A stretch of DNA of 26,992 nt from CAZHGD01 sp964531735 (GTDB lineage Bacteria > Armatimonadota > UBA10988). Made by a program: the position numbers and the translations under genes. The notes under the pieces are model-generated. The model was not told the origin of the DNA and ran no database searches. It saw nothing but the letters and a program-made list of their open reading frames with translations. The stretch covers positions 1 to 26,992 of the forward strand of contig CAZHGD010000101.1 of NCBI GenBank assembly GCA_964531735.1, written 5' to 3'. Below, piece after piece: positions 16,607 to 23,414 of the stretch; the first letter of the stretch is position 1; each line of letters begins with the position of its first letter.

Positions 16607-16619
16607 CCGAAGCTATGGT
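16592..16619 (+). promoter_or_regulatory. Promoter for anchored protein-heparinase operon
   Basis: CTGACA (16592-16597), a 16-bp spacer and TATGGT (16614-16619). An alternative -10, TAGAAT, is at 16619-16624. The predicted start is near 16626-16631. The ribosome binding site GGAG is at 16633-16636 before ATG 16645, so the leader is very short. It shares GCTATGGTA with the promoter at 5304-5332. Confidence 0.6.
16593..16605. repeat. Inverted repeat joining the two divergent -35 boxes
   Basis: TGACA-GGA-TGTCA is a perfect 5-bp dyad with a 3-bp centre. Each arm is the core of one of the two -35 boxes. It may simply reflect back-to-back promoters, or also serve as an operator. Confidence 0.5.
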
Positions 16620-16644
16620 AGAATAGGCGCCCGGAGACCTCTGC

Positions 16645-17714
16645 ATGGCGAAGAAGCTGTTCCGGCTCCTGGTGGTGGTCGTCGTCCTCGGTGGCGGGGC
16701 ATTCGTGGCCTGGCAGCAACTGCCCAAGCAGAAGCAGAAGCCCGAGCCGCAGCCGACCGAGGCGCCGAAGCCGGCGCCGCCGCAGCCGCTGAGCCTGGAC
16801 CGCCTGGGCTGCAAGCTCCAGCCGGCGGCCGGCTGGCGCGTCGCCGACGACGCGCCGGAACAGAAGGCCATCCCTGGCGATCAGGTGGTGGTGCTCCGCA
16901 AGCAGGGCGCCGGTCGCCTGCCGCTCTTCGTCATCGGCCGCCTCACCGGCGATATCCTCGGCGCCATCGAGCCGAAGGCCTACCCGGAGTCATTTGTCAA
17001 CGCGCTCAAGAAGCGTCTGGCCAAGCTGCCGCAACCACCGAAGGTAACCCAGGCCGGCGCCTTCAAGGAGCTGCCCAAGCTCTTCGCCACCGGCTGGTTC
17101 GCCACCGCCGAGGGCAGCTTCCCCGAACTGGGCGCCAGCAACGGCACCGGCCTCTTCGCCGCCGGAGCTTCGGCCAGCGGCGACGTCTACGTCATCGCGG
17201 CCTTCGCGCCGGCCGGCAGCCCTGAAGATAGCGACGTGATCCGCATGGTCCAGTCGCTGGAGCCGCTGGCCAAGCCGGCCGAATCCGGCGAGAAGACGGC
17301 GGAGCCCACTAAGCCAGCCGAGCGCCCGGCGGCCGGCGCGACCGACGGCGGTCCGGCGAAGGAACCCGAGCCCAAGGCCGACGAAGGCAAGGCGCCCGCC
17401 AAGGCCGAGGACGGCAAGGCGCCCGCCAAGNNNNNNNNNNNNNNNNNNNNNNNNNNNNNNNNNNNNNNNNNNNNNNNNNNNNNNNNNNNNNNNNNNNNNN
17501 NNNNNNNNNNNNNNNNNNNNNNNNNNNNNNGGCCGACGAAGGCAAGGCGCCCGCCAAGGCCGAGGACGGCAAGGCGCCCGCCAAGACTGAAGACGGCAAG
17601 GCCAGCGAATCGCTCGACCCGAAGGCGCCCGCCAAGGCCGAGGACAGCAAAGCCACTGAGGGCAAACCGGCCGAGGCGCCGGCCAAAGAGGCGCCGAAGT
17701 CCGAGACGCCGTGA
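16645..17714 (+). CDS. Membrane-anchored PsbP/Mog1-like protein with Lys/Ala/Pro-rich repeat tail (interrupted by assembly gap)
   Basis: The N-terminus (M-A-K-K then a hydrophobic run, residues 6-24) is a single membrane anchor, with a Lys/Pro-rich linker after it. Residues about 50-210 form an alpha/beta domain ('L-Q-P-A-A-G-W-R-V', 'F-A-T-G-W-F-A-T-A', 'V-I-R-M-V-Q-S-L-E-P-L'), similar in layout to the divergent lipoprotein. From about residue 215 the protein is low-complexity, built on the 9-residue unit A-E-D-G-K-A-P-A-K. The 100-N gap interrupts this tail, and the two sides are out of frame at the printed spacing. Joining them through their identical 55-bp ends restores the frame and gives about 304 residues, ending at the TGA at 17712-17714. 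The stop overlaps the heparinase GTG (GTGA). Function unknown. The basic/acidic tail would lie outside the membrane. Confidence 0.75.
17376..17430 (+). repeat. Two 27-bp tandem repeat units left of the gap
   Basis: Units at 17377-17403 and 17404-17430 encode A-D-E-G-K-A-P-A-K and A-E-D-G-K-A-P-A-K. The 55 bases 17376-17430 are identical to 17531-17585 on the other side of the gap. Confidence 0.9.
17431..17530. other. Assembly gap of 100 N
   Basis: A round 100-base run of N is a scaffolding placeholder, not a measured length. It falls inside the tandem repeat of the anchored protein gene, where short-read assembly would fail. Confidence 0.98.
17531..17711 (+). repeat. Tandem and degenerate repeat units right of the gap
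   Basis: Units at 17532-17558 and 17559-17585 repeat the left copies exactly. They are followed by diverged units ending in A-P-A-K (T-E-D-G-K-A-S-E-S, then K-A-P-A-K-A-E-D-S-K), up to the stop. The 27-bp unit keeps the frame whatever the copy number. Confidence 0.85.
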
Positions 17715-19897
17715 TCGCGCTGGCGGGCTGTGGGCTGTTACTCGGCCTACTGGCACCCGCCGAGGAGGTAGGGGCCTTGTCCGCCGGTCGCTCATCGCTG
17801 CCCTTGCGCGCGCCACTGCCGTCGTCGGGCGGCCGGCCGTACACGCTCTGTCCGGACGACCAGGGCAGCCTGCTGGACGACGTCTGGCCGACCCTGTTCT
17901 TCGGCCGCGAGCGCGTCGCCGAGTTGCGGCGCAAGATCGCCGACCTGCCCTGGGCGCGAGCGCTGTGGCACCAGATGCTCGTGGCCGCCGAGGCCGCCTT
18001 GCGCGAGGAGCCCAGCCAGCCCATTGAGCGGGCCGGTTGGCGACACGACTTCTACAGCCACGCGACCGGCGAGCATCTGCTCTACGACCCGACCAATCCC
18101 CACGCCTTCCTGGACCCGCGGACCGGCGGTTCGGAGCAGAGCGCCGCCCAGCACCGGGCCTGGGTGCTGCTCACCCACGAGCGCACCCACCGCCTGATGC
18201 GCAGCCTGGCGCTGATGTACGCGGTCTCCGGCGACGAGCGCTACGCCGCCTGGGTGCGCCAAGGACTGCTGCGCGCGGTGGACTACTTCCAGCACGACGA
18301 ATTCCGCCGCGGCAACCGCGCCGAGGCACTCTACTTCCAGCCGCTCTACGACGGTCCGGTGCTGCTGCAACTGGCCATCAGCTACGACCTGACCCGGAAC
18401 GCCGGCGTCTACCAACCGGCCGACCATCCGCGCATCACGCAGGGCATCTTCGAGCGCGGCATGCCCTACCAGTTGCGCTTCCTCGATGAGATCGGCGTTC
18501 ACAACATGGGCTGCTTCGTCTCGGCGGCCGTGGCCGTGTGTGGCCACCTGCTCCAGAAGCCGGAGTGGATCGAGCGCGGCCTGCGCCACCCGCAAGCCGG
18601 CCTGCGCGCGCAGGTGCTGCGTGGCTTTCCGGCCGGTGCCGACGGCCAGATCGATGGCTTCTGGTACGAAGGCACCATCTTCTACCATTTCTACTCGCTC
18701 TGTCCGTTGCTCTCGCTACTGGAGCTGGCTCGGGCGTTGCACGACCCGTTGGCCACCGACCCGGCGGTGCTGGGCGGACTGTCCGCGGGACTGATGGCGC
18801 CGGTGCAGATCGCCGACGCACAGGATCGCGTGCCACCACTCGGCGATCTCGGCAACCCGCAGATCATGTCGCTCGGCGTCTACCGGCACCTCTACGAGTA
18901 CGCCGCCGGACGGCTCGACGCCGAACGCTTCGGCCCGGTGCTGGCGCGGCTCACCCAGCGTGCCGGCGAGCGCGACGGGTGGTCGGCGCTGGCCTTCGGA
19001 CCCGATGCCCTGCCCTCGCCCGCTCCGCCCACGCGCGACCACACCCTCCTGGCACGGCCCGGTGTCGCGGTCTTCCGCGATGCCGGCAGCGGGCTCTACT
19101 GCCTGTTCAAGGCGGGACCGCATGGCGCTGGGCATGACCACCGCGACAAGCTGGAGCTGGTGCTGCACGGCGGCGGCGAGGTCATCGCGCCCGACTTGGG
19201 CACGGCGGGCTACGCACTCACACGCGTCCACCCCTACTACCGCGGCACCTTCTCACACAACACGCTCATGGTCGACGGGCGCAACCAGGCCGAAGTGAAG
19301 TCGGCACACCTGATCTGGCAACCCGGTGCGCGCCCGGCGTACGCCCACGGCACCGTCAGCGACGCCTATCCGGGCGTGTACCTGAGCCGCCAGGTGTGGT
19401 TCGACCCGCCCTATGTGGTGATCCTTGACGAGGCCGCCGGCGACCGCGAGCACGAGTTCGACTGGGTGTTCCACGCCCTCGGCAGCCTCCAGGCCGGCGT
19501 CTCCGAAGCCGGGACCGCGCCGGACCTGAAGCCGCTGCCCACCAACGGCCCCTGGGCGCTGTTTACCGCTCGCCGGTCGGCGGCCCTGCCGGCAGGCGCG
19601 CAGTTCGAAGCGTGCTGGCGGGTCCGGCCGGGCGTCCAGCTACGCCTGCTGCTGACCACCGACGGGCCCGCCGAGGCTGTGACCGGTCGGACCGCCGGTC
19701 AGCCGATCCCCGACGACCGTGGCACAGTGCTGATCCGTGCTCTGGGCAAGCGCCGGCGGTTCGCCGCCGTGTTCGAGGTCCACCGCGGACGCAGCACCGC
19801 CGGTGCGGTCAGCCTGGGCTCGGACCATGTGTTGCTTGGCCTGCCGAGCGGACCGCGCCGCTACGCCGTGCCGCCGTCGGGCAACCTGGGCAAGTAG
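17711..19897 (+). CDS. Heparinase II/III-like polysaccharide lyase
   Basis: A 728-residue protein read from GTG 17711, overlapping the upstream stop by four bases. The N-terminus (I-A-L-A-G-C-G-L-L-L-G-L-L) is hydrophobic and export-like, though short of basic residues. Residues about 60-400 form the helical toroid typical of PL12/15/17/21 and alginate-lyase-like enzymes, with 'R-V-A-E-L-R-R-K-I' at its start. Candidate catalytic residues are Asn265 ('V-H-N-M-G'), Tyr325 or Tyr328 ('F-Y-H-F-Y-S'), and His475/His477 ('G-H-D-H-R-D'), the last opening the beta-sandwich heparinase II/III C-terminal domain ('G-T-F-S-H-N-T-L-M-V-D-G'). Such lyases cleave uronic-acid polysaccharides by beta-elimination. 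The polymer is unknown. The last 37 bases overlap the convergent PfkB gene. Confidence 0.88.
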   Translation: MIALAGCGLLLGLLAPAEEVGALSAGRSSLPLRAPLPSSGGRPYTLCPDDQGSLLDDVWPTLFFGRERVAELRRKIADLPWARALWHQMLVAAEAALREEPSQPIERAGWRHDFYSHATGEHLLYDPTNPHAFLDPRTGGSEQSAAQHRAWVLLTHERTHRLMRSLALMYAVSGDERYAAWVRQGLLRAVDYFQHDEFRRGNRAEALYFQPLYDGPVLLQLAISYDLTRNAGVYQPADHPRITQGIFERGMPYQLRFLDEIGVHNMGCFVSAAVAVCGHLLQKPEWIERGLRHPQAGLRAQVLRGFPAGADGQIDGFWYEGTIFYHFYSLCPLLSLLELARALHDPLATDPAVLGGLSAGLMAPVQIADAQDRVPPLGDLGNPQIMSLGVYRHLYEYAAGRLDAERFGPVLARLTQRAGERDGWSALAFGPDALPSPAPPTRDHTLLARPGVAVFRDAGSGLYCLFKAGPHGAGHDHRDKLELVLHGGGEVIAPDLGTAGYALTRVHPYYRGTFSHNTLMVDGRNQAEVKSAHLIWQPGARPAYAHGTVSDAYPGVYLSRQVWFDPPYVVILDEAAGDREHEFDWVFHALGSLQAGVSEAGTAPDLKPLPTNGPWALFTARRSAALPAGAQFEACWRVRPGVQLRLLLTTDGPAEAVTGRTAGQPIPDDRGTVLIRALGKRRRFAAVFEVHRGRSTAGAVSLGSDHVLLGLPSGPRRYAVPPSGNLGK

Positions 19898-20820
19898 TCC
19901 GCCTGCCCGGAGAGGTGGCGCGCGGCGGCCTGGTTCGCCGCGATGAGCCGTTCGCGCGGCGAGCGGCCCTCGGCCAGCAGGAACGCCGCCGTGAAGACGT
20001 CGCCCGTGCCCGCCTCGCAGACGACGCGGTCCACGCGCTCCGCGCGCACTTCCACCCACTCGCCGTCGGCGCCGAGGACCGCACAGCCGGCCGCGCCCAG
20101 ATGCACCACCAGCGTCGTGGCCCCGTGCGCGAAGTACCAGTCGGCGGCCTGCTCCAACGTGCGCGCATCGGCCACGAAGCACAACTCGCGCTGGTTGCCG
20201 TGGACGTAGGTCAGTTCGGGCAGCAGCCGGGCCAGTGCGGCGATGCGGCGCCCCACCGCGGGGGCGGCGCGGCCGGCGTGCCAATGCGGGTCCCAGTTGA
20301 CGTCGATGGACGTCGCCATCCCCAGCCGTCGCGCCTCGCGCAAGAGCGCCAGATTGCCCTCGGCCAGCATCAGCGGCGCGAACCACACATCGGCGCGGTA
20401 GAGGTGGCGGCAGCCGGCGGCGACCAAGGCCGGCACATCGATGTCGGCCGCCGCGAACAGCGCGGCGCTGGGCAAGCAGCTCACGAAGTGCCGCTGGTGG
20501 CCCGACCAGTTCAGCGCGATGCTGCGGCCGGTGGCAACGGGTTTGGGCACCAGCCGGGCCAGCACGCCCCAGTGCGCCAGCGCCGCCGCCAGGCGCTCAC
20601 CCAGCGCGTCCGCCCCCACTGCGGCGCACAACGCCACCGCGCCGCCCATGCGCGCGGCAGCCACGGCCGTGTTGGCGCCGCCGCCGCCCACGGTCTCGTA
20701 GATCTCGTCGACCGAGGTCTCGCCGTCCGCGAGCACCCGTGGCTCGGGCGGCAACGGCCCGGTCCGGATGTCCAGGTTGAGGTTGCCCACCACCGCCAGA
20801 CCGGCGGCCGCGTTACCCAT
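19861..20820 (-). CDS. PfkB-family sugar kinase
   Basis: A 319-residue ribokinase-fold kinase that transfers phosphate from ATP to a sugar or sugar-like alcohol. The N-terminal signature 'G-G-G-G-A-N-T-A-V-A-A-A-R-M-G-G' is near residue 46, and the C-terminal 'A-G-T-G-D274-V-F' holds the catalytic Asp. The usual D-T-T-G-A-G-D is changed to C-E-A-G-T-G-D, but the Asp and anion-hole glycines remain. The ATG at 20820 is chosen because GGAGG stands five bases upstream and a longer start would run into the neighbouring gene. It follows the SIS gene by 13 bp as the last gene of a three-gene operon. Its 3' end overlaps the convergent heparinase gene by 37 bp. Substrate not determinable. Confidence 0.88.
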   Translation of the reverse strand: MGNAAAGLAVVGNLNLDIRTGPLPPEPRVLADGETSVDEIYETVGGGGANTAVAAARMGGAVALCAAVGADALGERLAAALAHWGVLARLVPKPVATGRSIALNWSGHQRHFVSCLPSAALFAAADIDVPALVAAGCRHLYRADVWFAPLMLAEGNLALLREARRLGMATSIDVNWDPHWHAGRAAPAVGRRIAALARLLPELTYVHGNQRELCFVADARTLEQAADWYFAHGATTLVVHLGAAGCAVLGADGEWVEVRAERVDRVVCEAGTGDVFTAAFLLAEGRSPRERLIAANQAAARHLSGQADYLPRLPDGGTA

Positions 20821-20833
20821 GGCTGCCTCCGCT

Positions 20834-21418
20834 CTACCAAGTCGTGGCCTGCGTCGCCAGCCGTGGATCACTGACCACCGCATGCCACACGACCGCCTGG
20901 AACGACTCGGCCAGCGGCGTCACCCAGCCCGGCTCCGGCGCCGGAATGACCACCACCGCGTCAGCCACCGCGGCCGTGAAGCACGGCTCGCGGCCGACGA
21001 TGGCCAGTACCGTCAGCCCGCGCCGCTGCGCCTCCTCCAGCCCACGGATGATGGCCACGCTGATGTGGCGGGCCAGGTCGCCGCCGCCCACACTCAGCAC
21101 CAGCACGGCGTCGGCTGCGTCGGCCCGACTGGTCCGCAGGTAGCTGTCGAACACCGCATCCCAGCCGTCGTCGTTGACCCGCGCGGTGAGTTCGGCGGCG
21201 TTGTCCGTCGGGCTGTACGCCTCGATACCGCAGAGCTTGCGGAAGTCGTTGACCGCGTGCGCGGCGTTGGCGGCGCTGCCGCCCGCGCCGAACACGAACA
21301 GCCGGCCGCCGCGCTCGCGCAGCGCCACCAGAGCGGCGGTGACGCGCTCCACGGCGCCCGGGTCGATAGCCTGGGCCACTTCGGCCGCCACCTGGAGGAA
21401 CCGCTGACCGTGGGTCAT
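20834..21418 (-). CDS. SIS-domain protein (GmhA-like)
   Basis: A 194-residue single SIS domain, similar in size to sedoheptulose-7-phosphate isomerase. The phosphosugar loop 'G44-A-G-G-S48-A-A-N-A-A-H' and 'N-D-D-G-W-D-A-V-F' near residue 82 follow GmhA. However, the segment where GmhA carries its general-acid His near the C-terminus (E-x-H) reads E161-S-F163 here, and the Glu pair after the phosphate loop reads N57-D58. By eye the isomerase residues therefore look replaced. It may bind a phosphosugar without isomerising a heptose, or use a different substrate. Flanking PfkB kinase genes suggest a shared phosphosugar pathway. The ATG overlaps the upstream kinase stop (ATGA), with GAGGAG six bases before it. 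Confidence 0.83.
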   Translation of the reverse strand: MTHGQRFLQVAAEVAQAIDPGAVERVTAALVALRERGGRLFVFGAGGSAANAAHAVNDFRKLCGIEAYSPTDNAAELTARVNDDGWDAVFDSYLRTSRADAADAVLVLSVGGGDLARHISVAIIRGLEEAQRRGLTVLAIVGREPCFTAAVADAVVVIPAPEPGWVTPLAESFQAVVWHAVVSDPRLATQATTW

Positions 21419-22353
21419 GGGCGCGCTCCTCGGTCGCCGTCGGCCGCGGCCAGGAACTCGTCCACCGCCGCGCGGGTCGGCAGGCCTGGTTGGCCGCCGT
21501 GGTGCCGCGCTTTGAGCGCCGCCGTGGCGGCCGCGCGCCGCAGTCGCTCGGGCAGCGGCGTGCCGCGCGCCAGTTCGGCGGCGTAGACGCCGTGGAAGGC
21601 GTCGCCGCAGCCCGTCGTGTCGACCACCTCGACGGCGAACGACGGGTAGTGCCTGGGCGCCGGCTCATCCGCCGTCACCGCCCAGCAGCCGTCGCGCCCG
21701 CAGGTCACCACCACCACTTGGGTGTCGCCGGTCAGCAGCGACCGGGCGGCATCGGCCGGCGTGCCGCAGCCGGACAGGTGCGCCGCGAACTGCTCCGAGA
21801 TGACCAGATGGTCGGTCAGGCGCCGGATCTCGGCGAACGCCGGCAGGTCGTCGCGCTCCAAGTCGGCCACGACCGGCACCCCCGCGGCACGGGCCAGTTG
21901 CTGCGCGCGCACCGTGGCGGCTTCGCCGTGGTGGTCGATCAGCAGTACGCGCGCGGCGGCGAGGTCGTCGGCTGTCGGTTGCTGGGCCAGCGGCCCGACC
22001 ACCTCCGGCCGCCAAATCAGGATCGTGCGCGTGTGGGCGCTCTGGTCGACGATCACCGTGGCATGGATCGGCGACGCGCCGAGATGCCGCGGCGACGGCG
22101 CGAAGTCGATGCCTTCGCGCTCCAGCGTCGCCCGCACGAAGTGCGACGGTTCGTCATCGGCCAGCGCGCCGCCATAGGCGCAGGCCGCGCCTTGCCGCGC
22201 GGCCGCCACCAGCGCCGTGGCCGTCAGACCGCCGCACATGCGCTCGCGGCGCTCGATGGGGATCTTGACGTCGGCTGGTGGGTAAGCCGCCACGTAGAAC
22301 AGGTCGTCCACCGCCACACAGCCGATGCCGAGCACATCCCAGCGCTTGTCCAT
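21415..22353 (-). CDS. PfkB-family sugar kinase
   Basis: A 312-residue ribokinase-family kinase. The N-terminus 'V-L-G-I-G-C-V-A-V-D-D-L' and 'M-C-G-G-L-T-A-T-A-L-V-A-A-A-R-Q-G' (near residue 40) match the first PfkB signature, with T-A in place of the usual A-N. The second signature 'V-V-D-T-T-G-C-G-D251-A-F-H-G' is intact, with catalytic Asp251. It is only distantly similar to the kinase encoded at 19861-20820, so the two probably have different substrates or successive steps. The ATG at 22353 has no strong Shine-Dalgarno nearby. A GGAGGAGG about 30 nt upstream is too far to serve it, which leaves the start slightly uncertain. It is the first gene of the PfkB-SIS-PfkB operon, and its promoter was not found. 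Confidence 0.87.
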   Translation of the reverse strand: MDKRWDVLGIGCVAVDDLFYVAAYPPADVKIPIERRERMCGGLTATALVAAARQGAACAYGGALADDEPSHFVRATLEREGIDFAPSPRHLGASPIHATVIVDQSAHTRTILIWRPEVVGPLAQQPTADDLAAARVLLIDHHGEAATVRAQQLARAAGVPVVADLERDDLPAFAEIRRLTDHLVISEQFAAHLSGCGTPADAARSLLTGDTQVVVVTCGRDGCWAVTADEPAPRHYPSFAVEVVDTTGCGDAFHGVYAAELARGTPLPERLRRAAATAALKARHHGGQPGLPTRAAVDEFLAAADGDRGARP

Positions 22354-22465
22354 GGCCGCCGCTTCGTCGCCGCGACGCGCCCTCCTCCGCGAGTTGGCCG
22401 GTGTTGAGTCACCCGCAACATCGAGCAGGAGGCACCGGCCGGGCGACGCCGAACGAGGCAGCGGC

Positions 22466-22477
22466 CCCGTGCACGGG
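22466..22477. promoter_or_regulatory. 12-bp palindrome in the 22354-22514 divergent gap
   Basis: CCCGTGCACGGG is a perfect palindrome 37 nt before the YbjN-like ATG, in the 161-bp gap between the PfkB operon and that gene. It might be a protein-binding site, but palindromes of this size are easy to find in GC-rich DNA. No convincing promoter was found in the gap. Confidence 0.3.
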
Positions 22478-22514
22478 CCGTGCAGGTGCGAAGACGGAAG
22501 GGAGACTCACCACC

Positions 22515-22904
22515 ATGAGTGGCTCAGCCCAGATGTACATGGAGTACCTGACGAACGAGGGCTACCGCCCGTCCATCGACGGCGACGGCGACGTGGTCTT
22601 CAAGGAAGAGGGCCGGACGTACTACATCGAGGTCGACACCGAGGACCAAGGGTACTTCCGGGTGGTCTTTCCCAATTTCTGGTGCATCGAGAGCGACGAA
22701 GAACGGCAACGCGTGCTCGTGGCCGCCAACCACGCCACCATGCAGACCAAGGTGGCCAAGGTCTACCTGCGCGCCGACGGTGAGGACACCAGCGCGGCGG
22801 TGGAGTTGTTCCTCGGCCACCCGAAGGACTTCTCGGCCATCTTCCAGCGCGCCATGTCCGCGCTCAAGGCTAGCGTCCGGACCTTCCGGGAGAAGATGGC
22901 CTGA
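22515..22904 (+). CDS. YbjN / type III secretion chaperone-like small protein
   Basis: A 129-residue soluble protein. It has a helix at the N-terminus, then strands 'Y-R-P-S-I-D-G-D-G-D-V-V-F' and 'Y-Y-I-E-V-D', a 'Y-F-R-V-V-F-P-N-F-W' strand, and 'A-A-N-H-A-T-M-Q-T-K-V-A-K-V-Y-L' before a C-terminal helix. The order fits the YbjN-like fold, which resembles type III secretion chaperones but whose role outside secretion is mostly unknown. There is no secretion system here. The ATG at 22515 has GGAG ten bases upstream. It is a single-gene unit, and its last 35 bases overlap the end of the convergent small membrane protein gene. Confidence 0.65.
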   Translation: MSGSAQMYMEYLTNEGYRPSIDGDGDVVFKEEGRTYYIEVDTEDQGYFRVVFPNFWCIESDEERQRVLVAANHATMQTKVAKVYLRADGEDTSAAVELFLGHPKDFSAIFQRAMSALKASVRTFREKMA

Positions 22905-23316
22905 CCTTCAGCGACCGTTCGCGGGCCTGCATCTGCTCGCGGTGCCGTTCGCGCATGAGTCGGCGCCGCTCGTCGGTCAGCAACGTCGCTTCGTAGGTGG
23001 TGACGCCGCGGCCGTGCAGGATGTGGAACGTGATCATCGGCGCGAGCCACCAGCCCGTGGCCACCGACCCGGCCAGCGCCAGCAGCAGGCTCGCGGTCAC
23101 GCCAGCCGAGGCGCGTAGGCGGACGGGCACCGGGTGAGACCGCGGCAGTTGCGCCGCGAACCGCCAAGCCAGTCGCGTGGCCCAGACGACCATTGCCAGT
23201 CCGAGCAGGCCGGCAGGCGTCCGCTCGATGCCCTGGTTGAGCATGTAGGCCGAGGTGTACCCCACATGATCATAGGTCGGCCGGCCGGCCACGGTGGCCG
23301 CGTACTCCGTTCTCAT
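22870..23316 (-). CDS. Small two-helix membrane protein with HVGY motif, unknown function
   Basis: A 148-residue protein. Residues 1-26 contain Y15-x-H-V-G-Y-x-S-A-Y-x-L26, matching the protein encoded at 23415-23744 at the same positions. Two hydrophobic stretches (about 34-54 and 70-99) look like membrane helices, and the last 45 residues are strongly basic (R-R-R-L-M-R-E-R-H-R-E) and probably cytoplasmic. The ATG at 23316 has GGGGAG six bases upstream. It is the last gene of the operon containing the radical SAM gene, separated by 98 bp with hairpins from the gene before it. I do not recognise a family. It is a candidate substrate or partner of the radical SAM protein, by neighbourhood only. 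Confidence 0.7.
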   Translation of the reverse strand: MRTEYAATVAGRPTYDHVGYTSAYMLNQGIERTPAGLLGLAMVVWATRLAWRFAAQLPRSHPVPVRLRASAGVTASLLLALAGSVATGWWLAPMITFHILHGRGVTTYEATLLTDERRRLMRERHREQMQARERSLKVRPSSPGRSGR

Positions 23317-23350
23317 CTACTGCTCCCCGCTTCGCTCCCGGGCGGCACGC

Positions 23351-23402
23351 CGCGGCGGTCCGCCGCGACGTAGGTCCGGCGCCGGGCTGGCGCCCGGCGC
23401 CG
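23351..23402. repeat. Two tandem hairpins between the twin membrane-protein genes
   Basis: CGCGGCG / CGCCGCG (23351-23357, 23361-23367, 3-nt loop) is followed by CGGCGCCGGGC / GCCCGGCGCCG (23377-23387, 23392-23402, 4-nt loop). The second is a perfect 11-bp stem. There is no T-run, so it is not a classical terminator in either direction. It could be a dispersed palindromic element or a processing/stabilising structure in the operon mRNA. Confidence 0.6.
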
Positions 23403-23414
23403 ACCGCCAACCCA

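Noticed and set aside
17377..17711. The tandem 27-bp repeats as a CRISPR array
   Set aside because: The repeats are directly adjacent without spacers and encode an in-frame peptide repeat.
22515..22904. A type III secretion system indicated by the chaperone-like protein
   Set aside because: No secretion apparatus or effector gene is in the window, and YbjN-like proteins occur widely without one.
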